Shown: positions 35,946 through 44,831 of the stretch, in pieces
How the letters are laid out: each line of letters starts with the position of its first letter
Position numbering within the stretch: position 1 is the stretch's first letter
Program-made: the position numbers and the translations under genes
Source of the DNA: Vibrio lentus
Lineage (GTDB): Bacteria; Pseudomonadota; Gammaproteobacteria; Enterobacterales; Vibrionaceae
NCBI RefSeq assembly: GCF_030409755.1
Contig: NZ_JAUFQE010000001.1
Span: 1,302,001 to 1,366,000 of the forward strand
Reading direction: 5' to 3'
Length of the DNA: 64,000 nucleotides
Notes under the pieces: model-generated
What the model was told of the DNA's origin: nothing
Database searches by the model: none
Seen by the model: the letters and a program-made list of their open reading frames with translations, nothing else

Positions 35946-37961
35946 TTAAAGCGAAACAACGCGCTTTATCTCTTCTAAAACCTCGGCATTAGCAATGGCA
36001 CCAAGGTTTTCTACACTCTTGCCATTAATCACCTGTTTTACCGCCAACTCCACCAGTTTGCCAGAGCGTGTTTTTGGCACGTCGCTGATCGAAAATATCT
36101 GGCTTGGCACGTGTCTTGGTGAACAAGAGGATTTGAGTTTACTTCTGATGGCTGTGAGTAACGTTTCGTCTAGACTCACATCTTGCTGCAGTTGGACAAA
36201 CAGCCAAATCTGCTCGTTGCGGTCGACATCTTTACCTACGGCGATGGAATCCACAATGCCTTCAATGGTGTTCACTTGCTGGTAGATCTCGGCAGTACCA
36301 ATTCGCACACCACCGGGGTTGAGTGTGGTGTCGCCTCGCCCGTAGAACAGGTAGCCGCCATGTTCGCTCTGTGCGACTTCATCACCGTGATGCCACACAT
36401 TATCGAACTTGTCCCAATAAGTGCTGTGGTAGCGCTCTCCGGTGTCATTCCAGAAGCCAACAGGGAAGTTGGGTAGGGAGTTTGTACACACCAGTTCGCC
36501 ACGTTCATGATTGACCTTGTGACCAGACGAATTTAACACCTTGATGTCGACCCCGAGCCCTGCCTGTTGGCACTCTCCGCGATACACTGGCGAGATAGGG
36601 TTGCCTAAAACAAAGCAGCCACAAATATCCGTGCCGCCAGAAATGGACGCTAAATGCAGGTCTTGCTTGATGTGTTTGTAGACGTAATCGAACTGCTCTG
36701 GGTAGAGTACAGAACCCGTCGAGCACAGTGTTCTTAATTTAGGAAGGTTGTGACTGTCGATAGGCGAGAGCTCTGCCTTCTCAATCGCTTCTAGATACTT
36801 GGCTGAAGTGCCAAATGTCGATACATCAGCTCGCTGCGCTAAATCCCACAGAACGTTAGGTTGCGGATAAACTGGGCTGCCATCAAAGATCACCAAACAA
36901 GCACCGCTCGCGAGCGAAGATACGTGCCAGTTCCACATCATCCAACCACAAGTGGTGTAGTAGAACACGCGATCTCTCGGTTTAATATCGCAATGAAGCT
37001 GATGCTCTTTTAGGTGGTTGATGGTAGTGCCACCAACCGAGTGAACAATACACTTTGGTTTTCCGGTGGTACCGGAGGAATAGAGCACGAACAACGGTTC
37101 ATTGAAGCCGACACGAATAAACTCAAGAGGTTTTGGCTGATAGTGATTAATGATGTTTTGCCAGCTTTGGATCGACACATCATGTTCAACTTTGTTTTTC
37201 TTTAAATCGTTCTTCTCTAAATCACGAGTCGGTTTCAAATAACCGATCTCACACACCTGTTTTAATTCGTTTAAGTGCTCGATGATTTGACGGTTTTTGT
37301 CCGTCATATCGAACGTTTTTCCATTGAAGGTGTAGCCATCGCAGGTGAATAGCACCTTGGGTTTCACTTGGCCAAAGCGCTCAATCACACTCTCGACGCC
37401 AAAATCAGGCGAAGTCGATGTCCAAATCGCGCCTAAGCTGGTGGTCGCTAGCATTGCGATCACGGTTTGTGGCAGATAAGGGGTATAAGCGGCGACCACA
37501 TCGCCTTGTTGTACGCCACACTCCACGAGCCATTGCTGAACGCTAGATACTTCTTCACACAAGGTTTGCCATGTGTAGCTTTGCTGTTCGCCACGCTCAT
37601 TCTCAAACCAAATCGCAAGCTCGTTTGGCAACGTTTTTGCTGAATGCAGCAAGTTTTCGGCGTAGTTAACTTGAGCATTCGGGAACCAAACCGCATCGCG
37701 ATTTGATTTCGGCTTCTGCCAGCGACTCTCACGTTGAGTTTTGGTGTCATCCCCTTGCGAGCCGACCATTTCACAAAACTGCCATACGTTCTGCCAAAAC
37801 GACTCTGGATGTTCCACAGACCATTGATGGAGATCCGCATAGTTTTGTAATTCCCGCCCGAGTACGGCCTGCTGATTAAGGCTATCAATGAATTGGGTTA
37901 AGTTGGCGTCTGCGATGCGCTGTTCGCTGGGCTGCCAAACTGGCTTATTGTTTTCGTGCAT
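35946..37961 (-). CDS. Acetoacetyl-CoA synthetase
   Basis: ATP-dependent ligase of the ANL superfamily that activates acetoacetate. The 671-residue length, the N-terminal ACAS_N region (WSVEHPESFWQNVWQF), P-loop YSSGTTGKPKCIVHSVGGT and the motif CGWMMWNWHVSSL are typical of acetoacetate-CoA ligases rather than acetyl-CoA synthetases. Near the C-terminus the catalytic Lys lies in TRSGKLVELAVK. It diverges from phhA across a region with TyrR-box-like sites, and acetoacetate is an end product of the hppD-maiA pathway 6 kb away, so it completes carbon recovery from phenylalanine and tyrosine. Confidence 0.92.
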   Translation of the reverse strand: MHENNKPVWQPSEQRIADANLTQFIDSLNQQAVLGRELQNYADLHQWSVEHPESFWQNVWQFCEMVGSQGDDTKTQRESRWQKPKSNRDAVWFPNAQVNYAENLLHSAKTLPNELAIWFENERGEQQSYTWQTLCEEVSSVQQWLVECGVQQGDVVAAYTPYLPQTVIAMLATTSLGAIWTSTSPDFGVESVIERFGQVKPKVLFTCDGYTFNGKTFDMTDKNRQIIEHLNELKQVCEIGYLKPTRDLEKNDLKKNKVEHDVSIQSWQNIINHYQPKPLEFIRVGFNEPLFVLYSSGTTGKPKCIVHSVGGTTINHLKEHQLHCDIKPRDRVFYYTTCGWMMWNWHVSSLASGACLVIFDGSPVYPQPNVLWDLAQRADVSTFGTSAKYLEAIEKAELSPIDSHNLPKLRTLCSTGSVLYPEQFDYVYKHIKQDLHLASISGGTDICGCFVLGNPISPVYRGECQQAGLGVDIKVLNSSGHKVNHERGELVCTNSLPNFPVGFWNDTGERYHSTYWDKFDNVWHHGDEVAQSEHGGYLFYGRGDTTLNPGGVRIGTAEIYQQVNTIEGIVDSIAVGKDVDRNEQIWLFVQLQQDVSLDETLLTAIRSKLKSSCSPRHVPSQIFSISDVPKTRSGKLVELAVKQVINGKSVENLGAIANAEVLEEIKRVVSL

Positions 37962-38054
37962 TCCTTTACCTTTAACAAAAAGTTAACGTTTTCAGTCTGG
38001 TATTTAGGTTTTACAAAGTCAAAAGATCAGCAAAATAAGGGTGCGACGGAACTG

Positions 38055-38072
38055 TGTAAATAAAATGTTACA
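38055..38072. promoter_or_regulatory. TyrR-box-like site between acetoacetyl-CoA synthetase and phhA
   Basis: TGTAAA-TAAAAT-GTTACA matches TGTAAA-N6-TTTACA at 11 of 12 positions with G-N14-C. A second weak candidate, TGGTAT-TTAGGT-TTTACA, is at 37998-38015. A divergent promoter region with these boxes would let TyrR control both genes. Confidence 0.65.
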
Positions 38073-38160
38073 CGATCGCTTGTTTCGAAAAATCGCGCAA
38101 ATTGGCGGATATAAGGAGTGGAGATAGGCTTAAAGGGAGACATTCGAAAGGAGGTGTGTA

Positions 38161-38955
38161 ATGACTCAATATCATTCTAAGCCCGTGAGCCAAGAGGGAT
38201 GGGTTGAGTGGAGCCTCGAAGAAGACGCCATTTGGCACGACTTAGTGAAAAGGCAACTGGACGTCATTAACGACCGCGCATGCGATGCCTATTTGCACGG
38301 TTTAACCCTGCTGGATCTGCCATTAGACAGAGTTCCCCAGCTTCCAGAGATAAACAAAGTGCTAATGGAAACAACAGGTTGGCAGGTACAGCCTGTGCCT
38401 GCGTTGATCGATTTCGACCGTTTCTTTGATTTGCTCGCCAATAAGAAATTCCCAGTGGCGACATTTCTGAGAACGCGAGATGAGTTCGATTACCTACAAG
38501 AACCTGACTTCTTTCATGAAATTTTCGGCCATTGTGCCATGCTCACCAATGCCGATTTTGCGACATTCACTGAGCATTACGGAAAACTAGGCCAAGCAGC
38601 CACACCTAAACAACGCGCGTATCTGGCCCGTTTGTATTGGTTTACGGTCGAGTTCGGTTTAGTAAAAGAAGGCGATAGGCTGAAAATCTATGGCGGCGGC
38701 ATTCTTTCGTCTCCGGCGGAAACCATGTATGCGTTGGGAGGGGATTTGGCCGTTCGTGAGCGGTTCGATCTGCAAACGGTTTTGAGAACCCCTTATCGCA
38801 TCGACATCATACAACCGAAATATTATGTGATTGATGAGCTGTCTGAGCTCTTCAAAATCAGTCAGGAAAACCTAATACAGCAAGCTGATCTCGCGATAGA
38901 CGAGGGATTACTACCACCACTTTTTGAACCCAAGGAACCAACACATGTTGAATGA
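38161..38955 (+). CDS. phhA: Phenylalanine-4-hydroxylase
   Basis: Tetrahydrobiopterin-dependent, iron-containing monooxygenase that makes tyrosine from phenylalanine. The 264-residue protein is the compact bacterial form (catalytic domain only). Iron ligands are His119 and His124 in [12 protein letters not shown] and Glu164 in [10 protein letters not shown]. Ribosome-binding site AAAGGAGG precedes the ATG. It is coupled to phhB, whose start lies inside its last codons, and feeds the tyrosine operon at 26-30 kb (through an aminotransferase not in this window). Confidence 0.96.
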   Translation: MTQYHSKPVSQEGWVEWSLEEDAIWHDLVKRQLDVINDRACDAYLHGLTLLDLPLDRVPQLPEINKVLMETTGWQVQPVPALIDFDRFFDLLANKKFPVATFLRTRDEFDYLQEPDFFHEIFGHCAMLTNADFATFTEHYGKLGQAATPKQRAYLARLYWFTVEFGLVKEGDRLKIYGGGILSSPAETMYALGGDLAVRERFDLQTVLRTPYRIDIIQPKYYVIDELSELFKISQENLIQQADLAIDEGLLPPLFEPKEPTHVE

Positions 38956-39283
38956 ACAAAAATGCGAAGCCTGCAGTATCGACGCGATTGCCCTAAGTAA
39001 AGACGAGCAACAATCTTTATTGTTGGAGTTGTCAGACTGGCAGGTCATCGAAAGAGACGGCATCCCACAGCTTGAGAAGGTGTTTAAGTTTAAGAACTAC
39101 AAACAAGCGTGGGCATTCAGCAACAAAGTGTCAGAGTTGGCAGAAGAAGAGTTCCACCACCCTTCGATTTTATTGGAGTGGGGCAAAGTCACCGTCACCT
39201 GGTGGAGTCATTCAATCAAAGGCCTACACAAAAACGACTTCATCTGCGCCTCACGCTGTGATGTGTTTGCGGTGAGTGAATAG
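38945..39283 (+). CDS. phhB: Pterin-4a-carbinolamine dehydratase
   Basis: Recycles the oxidised pterin cofactor of PhhA by dehydrating 4a-hydroxytetrahydrobiopterin. 112 residues; the family core is clear: [53 protein letters not shown] with the catalytic His residues in EEFHHP and [11 protein letters not shown] at 38945 is preferred over 38924 because AAGGAA lies eight bases upstream and the protein then begins at the normal place; it overlaps the phhA stop. Confidence 0.94.
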   Translation: MLNEQKCEACSIDAIALSKDEQQSLLLELSDWQVIERDGIPQLEKVFKFKNYKQAWAFSNKVSELAEEEFHHPSILLEWGKVTVTWWSHSIKGLHKNDFICASRCDVFAVSE

Positions 39284-39339
39284 CCTTTTTGGGTCTAGAT
39301 GAGGTATTTTTCCAACCTCTGTGATGCGATTATCTAATT

Positions 39340-39364
39340 ATTCGGCTCATAAGGTGAGTCGAAT
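39340..39364. repeat. Hairpin in the phhB downstream region
   Basis: ATTCGGCTCA and TGAGTCGAAT can pair over ten positions (one G-T) around a five-base loop. A similar but poorer GGCTCA-tggta-TGAGTTGAAT follows at about 39376-39395. No T run, so termination is doubtful. Confidence 0.4.
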
Positions 39365-39569
39365 ATCTGCTTAAGCGGCTCATGGTATGAGTTGAATAAG
39401 CGATACTTTCGTATCATTGGGCGTAACTTCTCCCAAACTAGCTTGACCTGCATCAGCGACTTGCTGCTTTCTCGTCCGACAACCCCCCACTATTGCTCAT
39501 AGTATTGGTTTTATGAGGCTGCTCTATGATATATTTCTCGGCCAAGCGTATTACAGACGAAGGCTAATA

Positions 39570-39779
39570 ATGTCTATCAACCTTTCACTCCTTCCACCCA
39601 GCGAGAAAAATAAAATCGAACTGGATAAGCAAGCATCGTTTCTTGTATGGAAACTGAAGCAAGCGAAATGTGGCCCTGAAGCCATTGTTGAAGAAGCAAT
39701 GAAGCTAGGTGATCCAGAAGAAAAGGCTTGGTTTGATCAGTCTGTTGAAAAATACAAACGGGTAATGGGTGTCGCATAA
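39570..39779 (+). CDS. Small vibrio protein, probably DUF3283 family
   Basis: A 69-residue soluble protein MSINLSLLPPSEKNKIELDK and a helical remainder (ASFLVWKLKQAK, EEAMKLGDPEEKAWFDQSVEKY). I start at 39570 because the longer frame from 39513 adds 19 residues unlike a leader. The ribosome-binding site is weak (AAGG). It resembles short vibrio proteins named DUF3283; that is from memory of the pattern and not certain. It stands just upstream of the YebC-like gene on the same strand. Confidence 0.65.
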   Translation: MSINLSLLPPSEKNKIELDKQASFLVWKLKQAKCGPEAIVEEAMKLGDPEEKAWFDQSVEKYKRVMGVA

Positions 39780-39875
39780 ACGCAGATAAACCTTACCCAG
39801 CAAAGCTGTTGAATTGAAATGACACAGTAATTTGCTAGAATTTGCACCGTTAATTGAATCAGAGAGAAGATCCCG

Positions 39876-40592
39876 ATGGGAAGAAGTTTTGAAGTGCGCA
39901 AGGCCTCAATGGCGAAAACTGCAGGCGCAAAAATTAAAGTTTATTCTAAATACGGTAAAGAAATTTACGTACTGGCTAAGAACGGCAGCTCTGACCCAGA
40001 CATGAACTTACCTCTTAAGCACCTGATTGCTAAAGCGAAGAAAGACCAAGTACCAGCTCACGTTATCGACAAAGCGATCGATAAAGCGAACGGCGGCGGC
40101 GGTGAAGACTTCCAACCAGCTCGTTACGAAGGTTTTGGCCCTGGTGGCACAAGCGTAATCGTTGACTGTCTAACTGACAACGGTAACCGTACTTTCCAAG
40201 ACGTTCGCCAATGTTTCGTTAAAACTGGCGCGAAAATCGGTGTTGAAGGTACTGTTTCTCACATGTTCGCTCACCAAGCTGTATTCCAGTTTGCAGGCGA
40301 AGATGACGAGATCATCCTAGAAACGCTAATGATGGAAGACGTAGACGTGACTGACGTTGAGCTAGAAGACGGTGTTATCACTGTATTCGCTCCAACAACT
40401 GAGTTCTTCAAAACGAAGACAGCACTACACACTGCGTTCCCAGAGCTAACGCTAGACGTTGAGGAAATCACTTTCGTTCCTCAAACGACTACGCCAGTAG
40501 CTGAAGAAGATTCTGAGAAGTTCCAGAAGTTCTTAGACATGCTTGACGACTGTGATGACGTTCAGCAGGTTTACCACAACGCTGAGCTGTAA
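39876..40592 (+). CDS. YebC/PmpR family (TACO1-like) protein
   Basis: 238 residues with the typical start [31 protein letters not shown] and [23 protein letters not shown]. This is the YeeN-type branch, which lacks the exact GHSKW start of YebC. Family members bind DNA as regulators or associate with ribosomes and relieve proline-stretch stalling; YebC-II types were recently linked to translation. Codon use looks highly adapted, suggesting strong expression. Ribosome-binding site AGAGAAG. Ends at a strong terminator. Confidence 0.92.
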   Translation: MGRSFEVRKASMAKTAGAKIKVYSKYGKEIYVLAKNGSSDPDMNLPLKHLIAKAKKDQVPAHVIDKAIDKANGGGGEDFQPARYEGFGPGGTSVIVDCLTDNGNRTFQDVRQCFVKTGAKIGVEGTVSHMFAHQAVFQFAGEDDEIILETLMMEDVDVTDVELEDGVITVFAPTTEFFKTKTALHTAFPELTLDVEEITFVPQTTTPVAEEDSEKFQKFLDMLDDCDDVQQVYHNAEL

Positions 40593-40642
40593 TATCAATC
40601 TATAATTGATAGCTTTGCTCTTGTGAGTAAAATGTAGAATAC

Positions 40643-40672
40643 AAAAAACCGAGCCTAGTGCTCGGTTTTTTT
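40643..40672 (+). terminator. Terminator of the YebC-like gene
   Basis: AAAAAACCGAGC-ctagt-GCTCGGTTTTTTT, 50 bases after the stop codon; symmetrical, so it may also serve leftward transcripts from the DUF2798 gene. Confidence 0.9.
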
Positions 40673-40767
40673 ATGGGCGTAATTCAGACATGTATCCGTG
40701 AGCATGACTTTTTGATCGCAGCACCTTGATGGCAGCTTCTAGATCATAGCTCCTTGAACATAAGCCC

Positions 40768-40779
40768 TTGATCATCGTT
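40768..40779 (+). repeat. Isolated RctB iteron-like 12-mer far from the origin
   Basis: TTGATCATCGTT, identical to the copy at 12231-12242, followed by CCGTTATCT; the origin copy at 9617 is likewise followed by TCGTTATCT. It covers the stop codon of the DUF2798 gene, 31 kb from the origin array. The extended similarity raises it above chance. Confidence 0.5.
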
Positions 40780-41023
40780 CCGTTATCTCAGGTACACAAA
40801 GCGTTCTCGGACGACAAATCCATGCTGATAGTTTTCTGATCAAAGGGAGCACGGTTAGGTTGAGCACGATGGCACACGGCCAAGCAAGAAAGAAACTTTG
40901 TAGCCAGATTGGCGGCCATTCGTGGCTGAATCCCATTTTGTAGCCAGAAATTAACCCAGACATGATAGTCGCCATGGTCAGGGAGGATAAAATCGCGGTT
41001 ACCCAAAATTGTTTGTTGTTCAT
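40772..41023 (-). CDS. DUF2798 membrane protein
   Basis: 83 residues with two membrane helices (about 8-27 and 42-63). The pattern MSGLISGYKMGF and FFLAWPCAIVLNLTVLPLIRKLS fits DUF2798, small membrane proteins of unknown function, often next to regulators. It diverges from the LysR gene 85 bases away, so it is probably a target of it. Its stop codon lies inside an RctB-like 12-mer. Confidence 0.75.
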   Translation of the reverse strand: MNNKQFWVTAILSSLTMATIMSGLISGYKMGFSHEWPPIWLQSFFLAWPCAIVLNLTVLPLIRKLSAWICRPRTLCVPEITER

Positions 41024-41108
41024 ATTATGTTTCTCCCGTGATTTTCTGTTGTTGATGAGATAAGGTTACTCCTATCCATTAATGAGAAAAATAGGCACAT
41101 ATAGAAGT

Positions 41109-42011
41109 ATGAATTCCATATTTGGAAACATTGATGATCTGTTCTTATTCTGTGCAGTGGTTGAAGAGGGCTCTTTGCTATCGGCCTCGAAACGGCTGCA
41201 ACTGCCTGTGTCGACTATGTCGCGTCGGTTAACTGCATTGGAAGAGCGCCTCAATATCCGACTTCTAGAAAAGAAAGGTCGTGAGCTGGTGGCCACTAAA
41301 GACGGTGAGGAGGCCTTTGCTGCACTGAGCAGTGGCATGGAGTCTATCCATCAAGGCTTTAATAGCTTGTTGGAAGAGCGTGATGCTATCCAAGGTAAGA
41401 TTAAGCTCGCAGTGCCTCATAACTTCTATAGTGGCTTTCTAGGGTCGACAGTAGAGCAATTCCTCACTAAATATCCGAACGTTCAGCTCGACCTAACCCT
41501 GAGCCAGCAACAGCTTATTCCGCAGACCGATCGTGACTTACTGATCACGTTTAAAATCTCAGACATGGAAGGCATGATTGCTCGTCCGCTTTTCAAGGCC
41601 AAACACGGATTTTTCGCGAGCCAAGAATATTTGGATTCGCGTGAAACAATAGAAAAGCCGGACGATCTGGAGCTGCAAGATTGGATTAATGTCGATGATG
41701 TATTTGATATGCCGCTCTACAAATCCGACCGCTTAGAGCAGATGATCACGATTAAACCCAAGTTCATCGTCAACGATATTCATGCGGTGGCGGCCGCGGC
41801 GCAAAAAGGCTTGGGGCTTGCTTCATTGCCTTTTCGTCATGTATCCCCTGAGATGAATCTGATTCAAGTGCTCCCTGAGTACCATCGGGGTGATCGCCAA
41901 GCGTATTTAGTGTACAAAGAAAGAAAATATCAGCCAAAGGCTTTGACCCTGCTTATTGATGCATTGATTGAGAGTGTTCGATCTTTTCATAGCGATGACT
42001 TGGTCAAATAA
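41109..42011 (+). CDS. LysR-family regulator
   Basis: About 300 residues: winged helix-turn-helix (LFCAVVEEGSLLSASKRLQLPVSTMSRRLTALEERLNIRLLEKKGR) then a LysR substrate domain. ATG at 41109 places the DNA-binding domain at residue 8, the norm for the family; 41082 would add nine residues. The gene is followed 12 bases later by a hydroxyacid dehydrogenase and diverges from the DUF2798 gene, both likely targets. Effector unknown. Confidence 0.88.
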   Translation: MNSIFGNIDDLFLFCAVVEEGSLLSASKRLQLPVSTMSRRLTALEERLNIRLLEKKGRELVATKDGEEAFAALSSGMESIHQGFNSLLEERDAIQGKIKLAVPHNFYSGFLGSTVEQFLTKYPNVQLDLTLSQQQLIPQTDRDLLITFKISDMEGMIARPLFKAKHGFFASQEYLDSRETIEKPDDLELQDWINVDDVFDMPLYKSDRLEQMITIKPKFIVNDIHAVAAAAQKGLGLASLPFRHVSPEMNLIQVLPEYHRGDRQAYLVYKERKYQPKALTLLIDALIESVRSFHSDDLVK

Positions 42012-42023
42012 AAGGAGAAAGAA

Positions 42024-42899
42024 ATGAAAGTAAGTTTTATCGGGCTAGGCGTTATGGGCTTCCCAATGGCAGGCCACCTAGTCAAAGCCGGTTTTGAAGT
42101 AACGGTATTTAACCGCACTCACAGCAAAGCGCTAGACTGGGCTGATAAACACCAAGGTAAAGCGGCAGAATCTGTGGCTGAGTGTGTCGCAGAAGCTGAC
42201 GTGGTATTGGTTTGTGTGGGCAACGATGACGATGTACGCAGCATGACAACCAGCGAAACAGGCGCATTGGCAGCGATGAAGCCAAGCGCAATTCTTGTCG
42301 ATCACACCACAACGTCGGCAGTTCTGTCTGAAGAGCTTGAAGTGGCTGCGAAGCAAGCCGGTATTCGCTTTATGGATGCACCAGTGTCAGGTGGTCAAGC
42401 GGGCGCAGAAAACGGCGTGTTAACTATCATGTGTGGCGGCGAACAAGCGCTTTTCAACGACCTTCAACCTGTATTCGAAGCTTACGGTAAGTCGTCGGTT
42501 CTGATGGGTAAAGTCGGCCAAGGCCAACGCGCAAAAATGGTTAATCAGATCTGCATTGCAGGTGTATTGAACGGCTTATCTGAAGGCTTGGTACTTGCTG
42601 AAAAATCAGGTTTGGATATCCCAACTCTGGTTGATTGCCTTAAAAACGGCGCTGCTGGTTCATGGCAGATGGAAAACCGCGCGACCACAATGGCGCAAGA
42701 CAAGTTCGACTTCGGCTTCGCCATTGATTGGATGATCAAAGACTTAGGCTTCTGTCTAGATGAAGCAGAACGTCAAGGCATCCAACTTCCACTGACCGAA
42801 AAAACCAACAACGCCTACAAGGCACTGTCTGCTGAAGGACAAGGCCGCATGGATACCTCGGTATTGATGAAAGCCGTGGTTGAAGAGACGAAGAAGTAG
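42024..42899 (+). CDS. NAD(P)-dependent beta-hydroxyacid dehydrogenase
   Basis: 291 residues. Rossmann motif GLGVMGFPMAGHLVKAGFEVTVFNRT, substrate motif DAPVSGGQAGAENG, and catalytic Lys in GQGQRAKMVNQICIAG define the 3-hydroxyisobutyrate/tartronate semialdehyde reductase family, including GLYR/YihU-type succinic semialdehyde reductases. Good ribosome-binding site AAAGGAG. Sits directly behind the LysR gene and probably in one transcript with it. The actual substrate cannot be told from sequence. Confidence 0.9.
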   Translation: MKVSFIGLGVMGFPMAGHLVKAGFEVTVFNRTHSKALDWADKHQGKAAESVAECVAEADVVLVCVGNDDDVRSMTTSETGALAAMKPSAILVDHTTTSAVLSEELEVAAKQAGIRFMDAPVSGGQAGAENGVLTIMCGGEQALFNDLQPVFEAYGKSSVLMGKVGQGQRAKMVNQICIAGVLNGLSEGLVLAEKSGLDIPTLVDCLKNGAAGSWQMENRATTMAQDKFDFGFAIDWMIKDLGFCLDEAERQGIQLPLTEKTNNAYKALSAEGQGRMDTSVLMKAVVEETKK

Positions 42900-42927
42900 A
42901 AGTAATAGAAGCTTCGTTTAGATAATT

Positions 42928-42959
42928 AAAAATAGCCGCTGATTAGCGGCTATTTTTTT
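42928..42959 (+). terminator. Terminator after the dehydrogenase
   Basis: AATAGCCGCT-gatt-AGCGGCTATT followed by TTTTT, 30 bases after the stop codon. Confidence 0.92.
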
Positions 42960-43193
42960 GTCTGCACGGAAAGGTAAGCAAAGTTCTGCTTTTGAAAATC
43001 ACAATTGGGCTGCTATTTTCCTCATCCCAATCACACTTAATTGTTCCATCGTTTTCACCTATTGAATCTATCGTTATTTCCCATTAAACAAATGTAAACA
43101 TTGAAGTTATATTCTTGGTGGGCAGAAAAGAGCTTTTGAATATCCATTTACCACTCGGTTGGTTTAATGGTTAGCACGCATTGGAGAGCAACC

Positions 43194-44393
43194 ATGCAGA
43201 TGTCAAAAAGCTTTTTATTAATTACAGTTGGCTTAGCCAGCACATCTCTACAGGCTCAAACCCTGACCAGAGACAACGGCGCACCAGTAGGTGATAACCA
43301 AAATTCCATAACAGCAGGTGAGAATGGCAGTGTATTGCTGCAAGACGTCCATCTGATCCAAAAATTGCAGCGTTTTGCCAGAGAACGTATTCCTGAGCGT
43401 GTTGTTCATGCTCGTGGTACGGGCGCACATGGTGAATTTGTCGCTTCTGGTAATTTTAGTGATTTAACGGTTTCCGACCCTTTTACCAATAAAGGTAAGG
43501 TGACTCCTGTTTTCGTTCGTTTTTCGACCGTTATTCACTCTAAAGGATCGCCAGAAACACTTCGCGACCCACGTGGTTTTGCCACCAAATTTTATACTGA
43601 ACAGGGTAGCTGGGATCTGGTAGGGAATAATCTGCCTGTGTTCTTTATTCGTGATTCGATTAAGTTTCCGGATATGGTGCACTCTCTAAAACCGTCTCCA
43701 GTCACCAACGTTCAGGATCCAAACCGATTCTTCGACTTCTTTAGCAGTGAGCCGGGTGCGACCAACATGCTGACTTGGGTGTACAGCAACTTAGGTACGC
43801 CTGCGAGCTATCGCACTATGGATGGCTTTGGGGTTCATGCTTATAAATGGATCAATAAGCAAGGTGACGTGAACTATGTGAAGTTCCAATGGAAGAGCCA
43901 GCAAGGTATTAAAAGCCTTCGCCCTGATCAAGTCACTGAGATGCAAGGTAAAGATTTTAACCATCTTACTAATGACCTTTATGCTGAAATTGGTCGACGT
44001 AATTACCCTAAGTGGGACCTTTATGTGAAGGTATTGTCTCCGGAGGCGTTGAGCAAGCTTGATTACAACGGATTGGATGCAACCAAAGTGTGGCTGAATG
44101 TACCGGATCAAAAAGTCGGCACTATGACGTTGAATCGTCTACCTGAAAACTTCTTTCTAGACACGGAACAGTCGGCATTTTCGCCTTCGAATCTAATTCC
44201 TGGTATCGAGCCATCGGAAGACCGTTTGCTGCAAGGTCGTTTGTTTGCTTACGCCGATACACAGCTTTATCGCTTGGGAGCAAACTTATTTCAGCTACCC
44301 GTTAACCGACCATTAGCGCCAGTGAGTAGCCATAACCAAAATGGGTTGAGCAACAATGCAACGTTAACTAGTGGCGCTGTGAACTATGAATGA
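43194..44393 (+). CDS. Periplasmic heme catalase, frameshifted: catalytic part
   Basis: Clade-3-like small-subunit catalase with a signal peptide (MQMSKSFLLITVGLASTSLQ), so periplasmic. ATG at 43194 has GGAGAG upstream; 43167 lacks one. Numbering from the upstream Met, catalytic His81 (VVHARGTGAHGEF), Asn154 (DLVGNNLPVFF) and heme-ligand Tyr362 (RLFAYADTQLYR) are all present. The frame stops in GAVNYE-TGA just where intact catalases continue into the C-terminal helical domain, because TGAA is duplicated (44387-44394); removing one copy joins it in frame to the next fragment as NYEPSRKLE. It begins a block with an ankyrin protein and SodC. Confidence 0.88.
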   Translation: MQMSKSFLLITVGLASTSLQAQTLTRDNGAPVGDNQNSITAGENGSVLLQDVHLIQKLQRFARERIPERVVHARGTGAHGEFVASGNFSDLTVSDPFTNKGKVTPVFVRFSTVIHSKGSPETLRDPRGFATKFYTEQGSWDLVGNNLPVFFIRDSIKFPDMVHSLKPSPVTNVQDPNRFFDFFSSEPGATNMLTWVYSNLGTPASYRTMDGFGVHAYKWINKQGDVNYVKFQWKSQQGIKSLRPDQVTEMQGKDFNHLTNDLYAEIGRRNYPKWDLYVKVLSPEALSKLDYNGLDATKVWLNVPDQKVGTMTLNRLPENFFLDTEQSAFSPSNLIPGIEPSEDRLLQGRLFAYADTQLYRLGANLFQLPVNRPLAPVSSHNQNGLSNNATLTSGAVNYE

Positions 44394-44718
44394 ACCAAGC
44401 CGGAAACTAGAGTTGGCAGAAGATGTTCAATTCAAAGCTGTAGAAACCAAGCTTGTTGGTACGGTGCAACAAAAAGCGATCAGCAATCCACGAAATTTCT
44501 ATCAAGCGGGTGTGCAGTACCGCAGCATGAATGAACAAGACAAAAGTGATTTGATTGCTAACCTCGCTGGTGACTTGAATAAGGTGACGGACAAAGGCAT
44601 CAAAACGACTATGGTGAGCTACTTCTATCGTGCAGACAAACAGTATGGAACGCGTTTGGCTAAAGCCACTGGCACCAGTATGTCACGAGTGGAAAAACTC
44701 TCGCAAACGAACAATTAA
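44386..44718 (+). pseudogene. C-terminal fragment of the frameshifted catalase
   Basis: 110 codons (EPSRKLELAEDVQFKAVETK through YRADKQYGTRLAKATG) corresponding to the catalase C-terminal helical domain (immune-responsive domain). It starts at an ATG created by overlap with the TGAATGAA duplication and has no ribosome-binding site of its own, but sits at a -1 offset directly behind the main piece, so limited coupled translation is possible. No other lesion is visible, so the mutation is recent or reversible. Confidence 0.85.
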
Positions 44719-44831
44719 GCGACAATGTAAGACGTAAAGTTTTGGCCTGCGGGAGATTTATCTGCTCTTTTCTGCCCGAAAATCAGGGCTCCTGTAGGCC
44801 ATTCTCTAATCATGTTAGTTAGGGGGAATAA

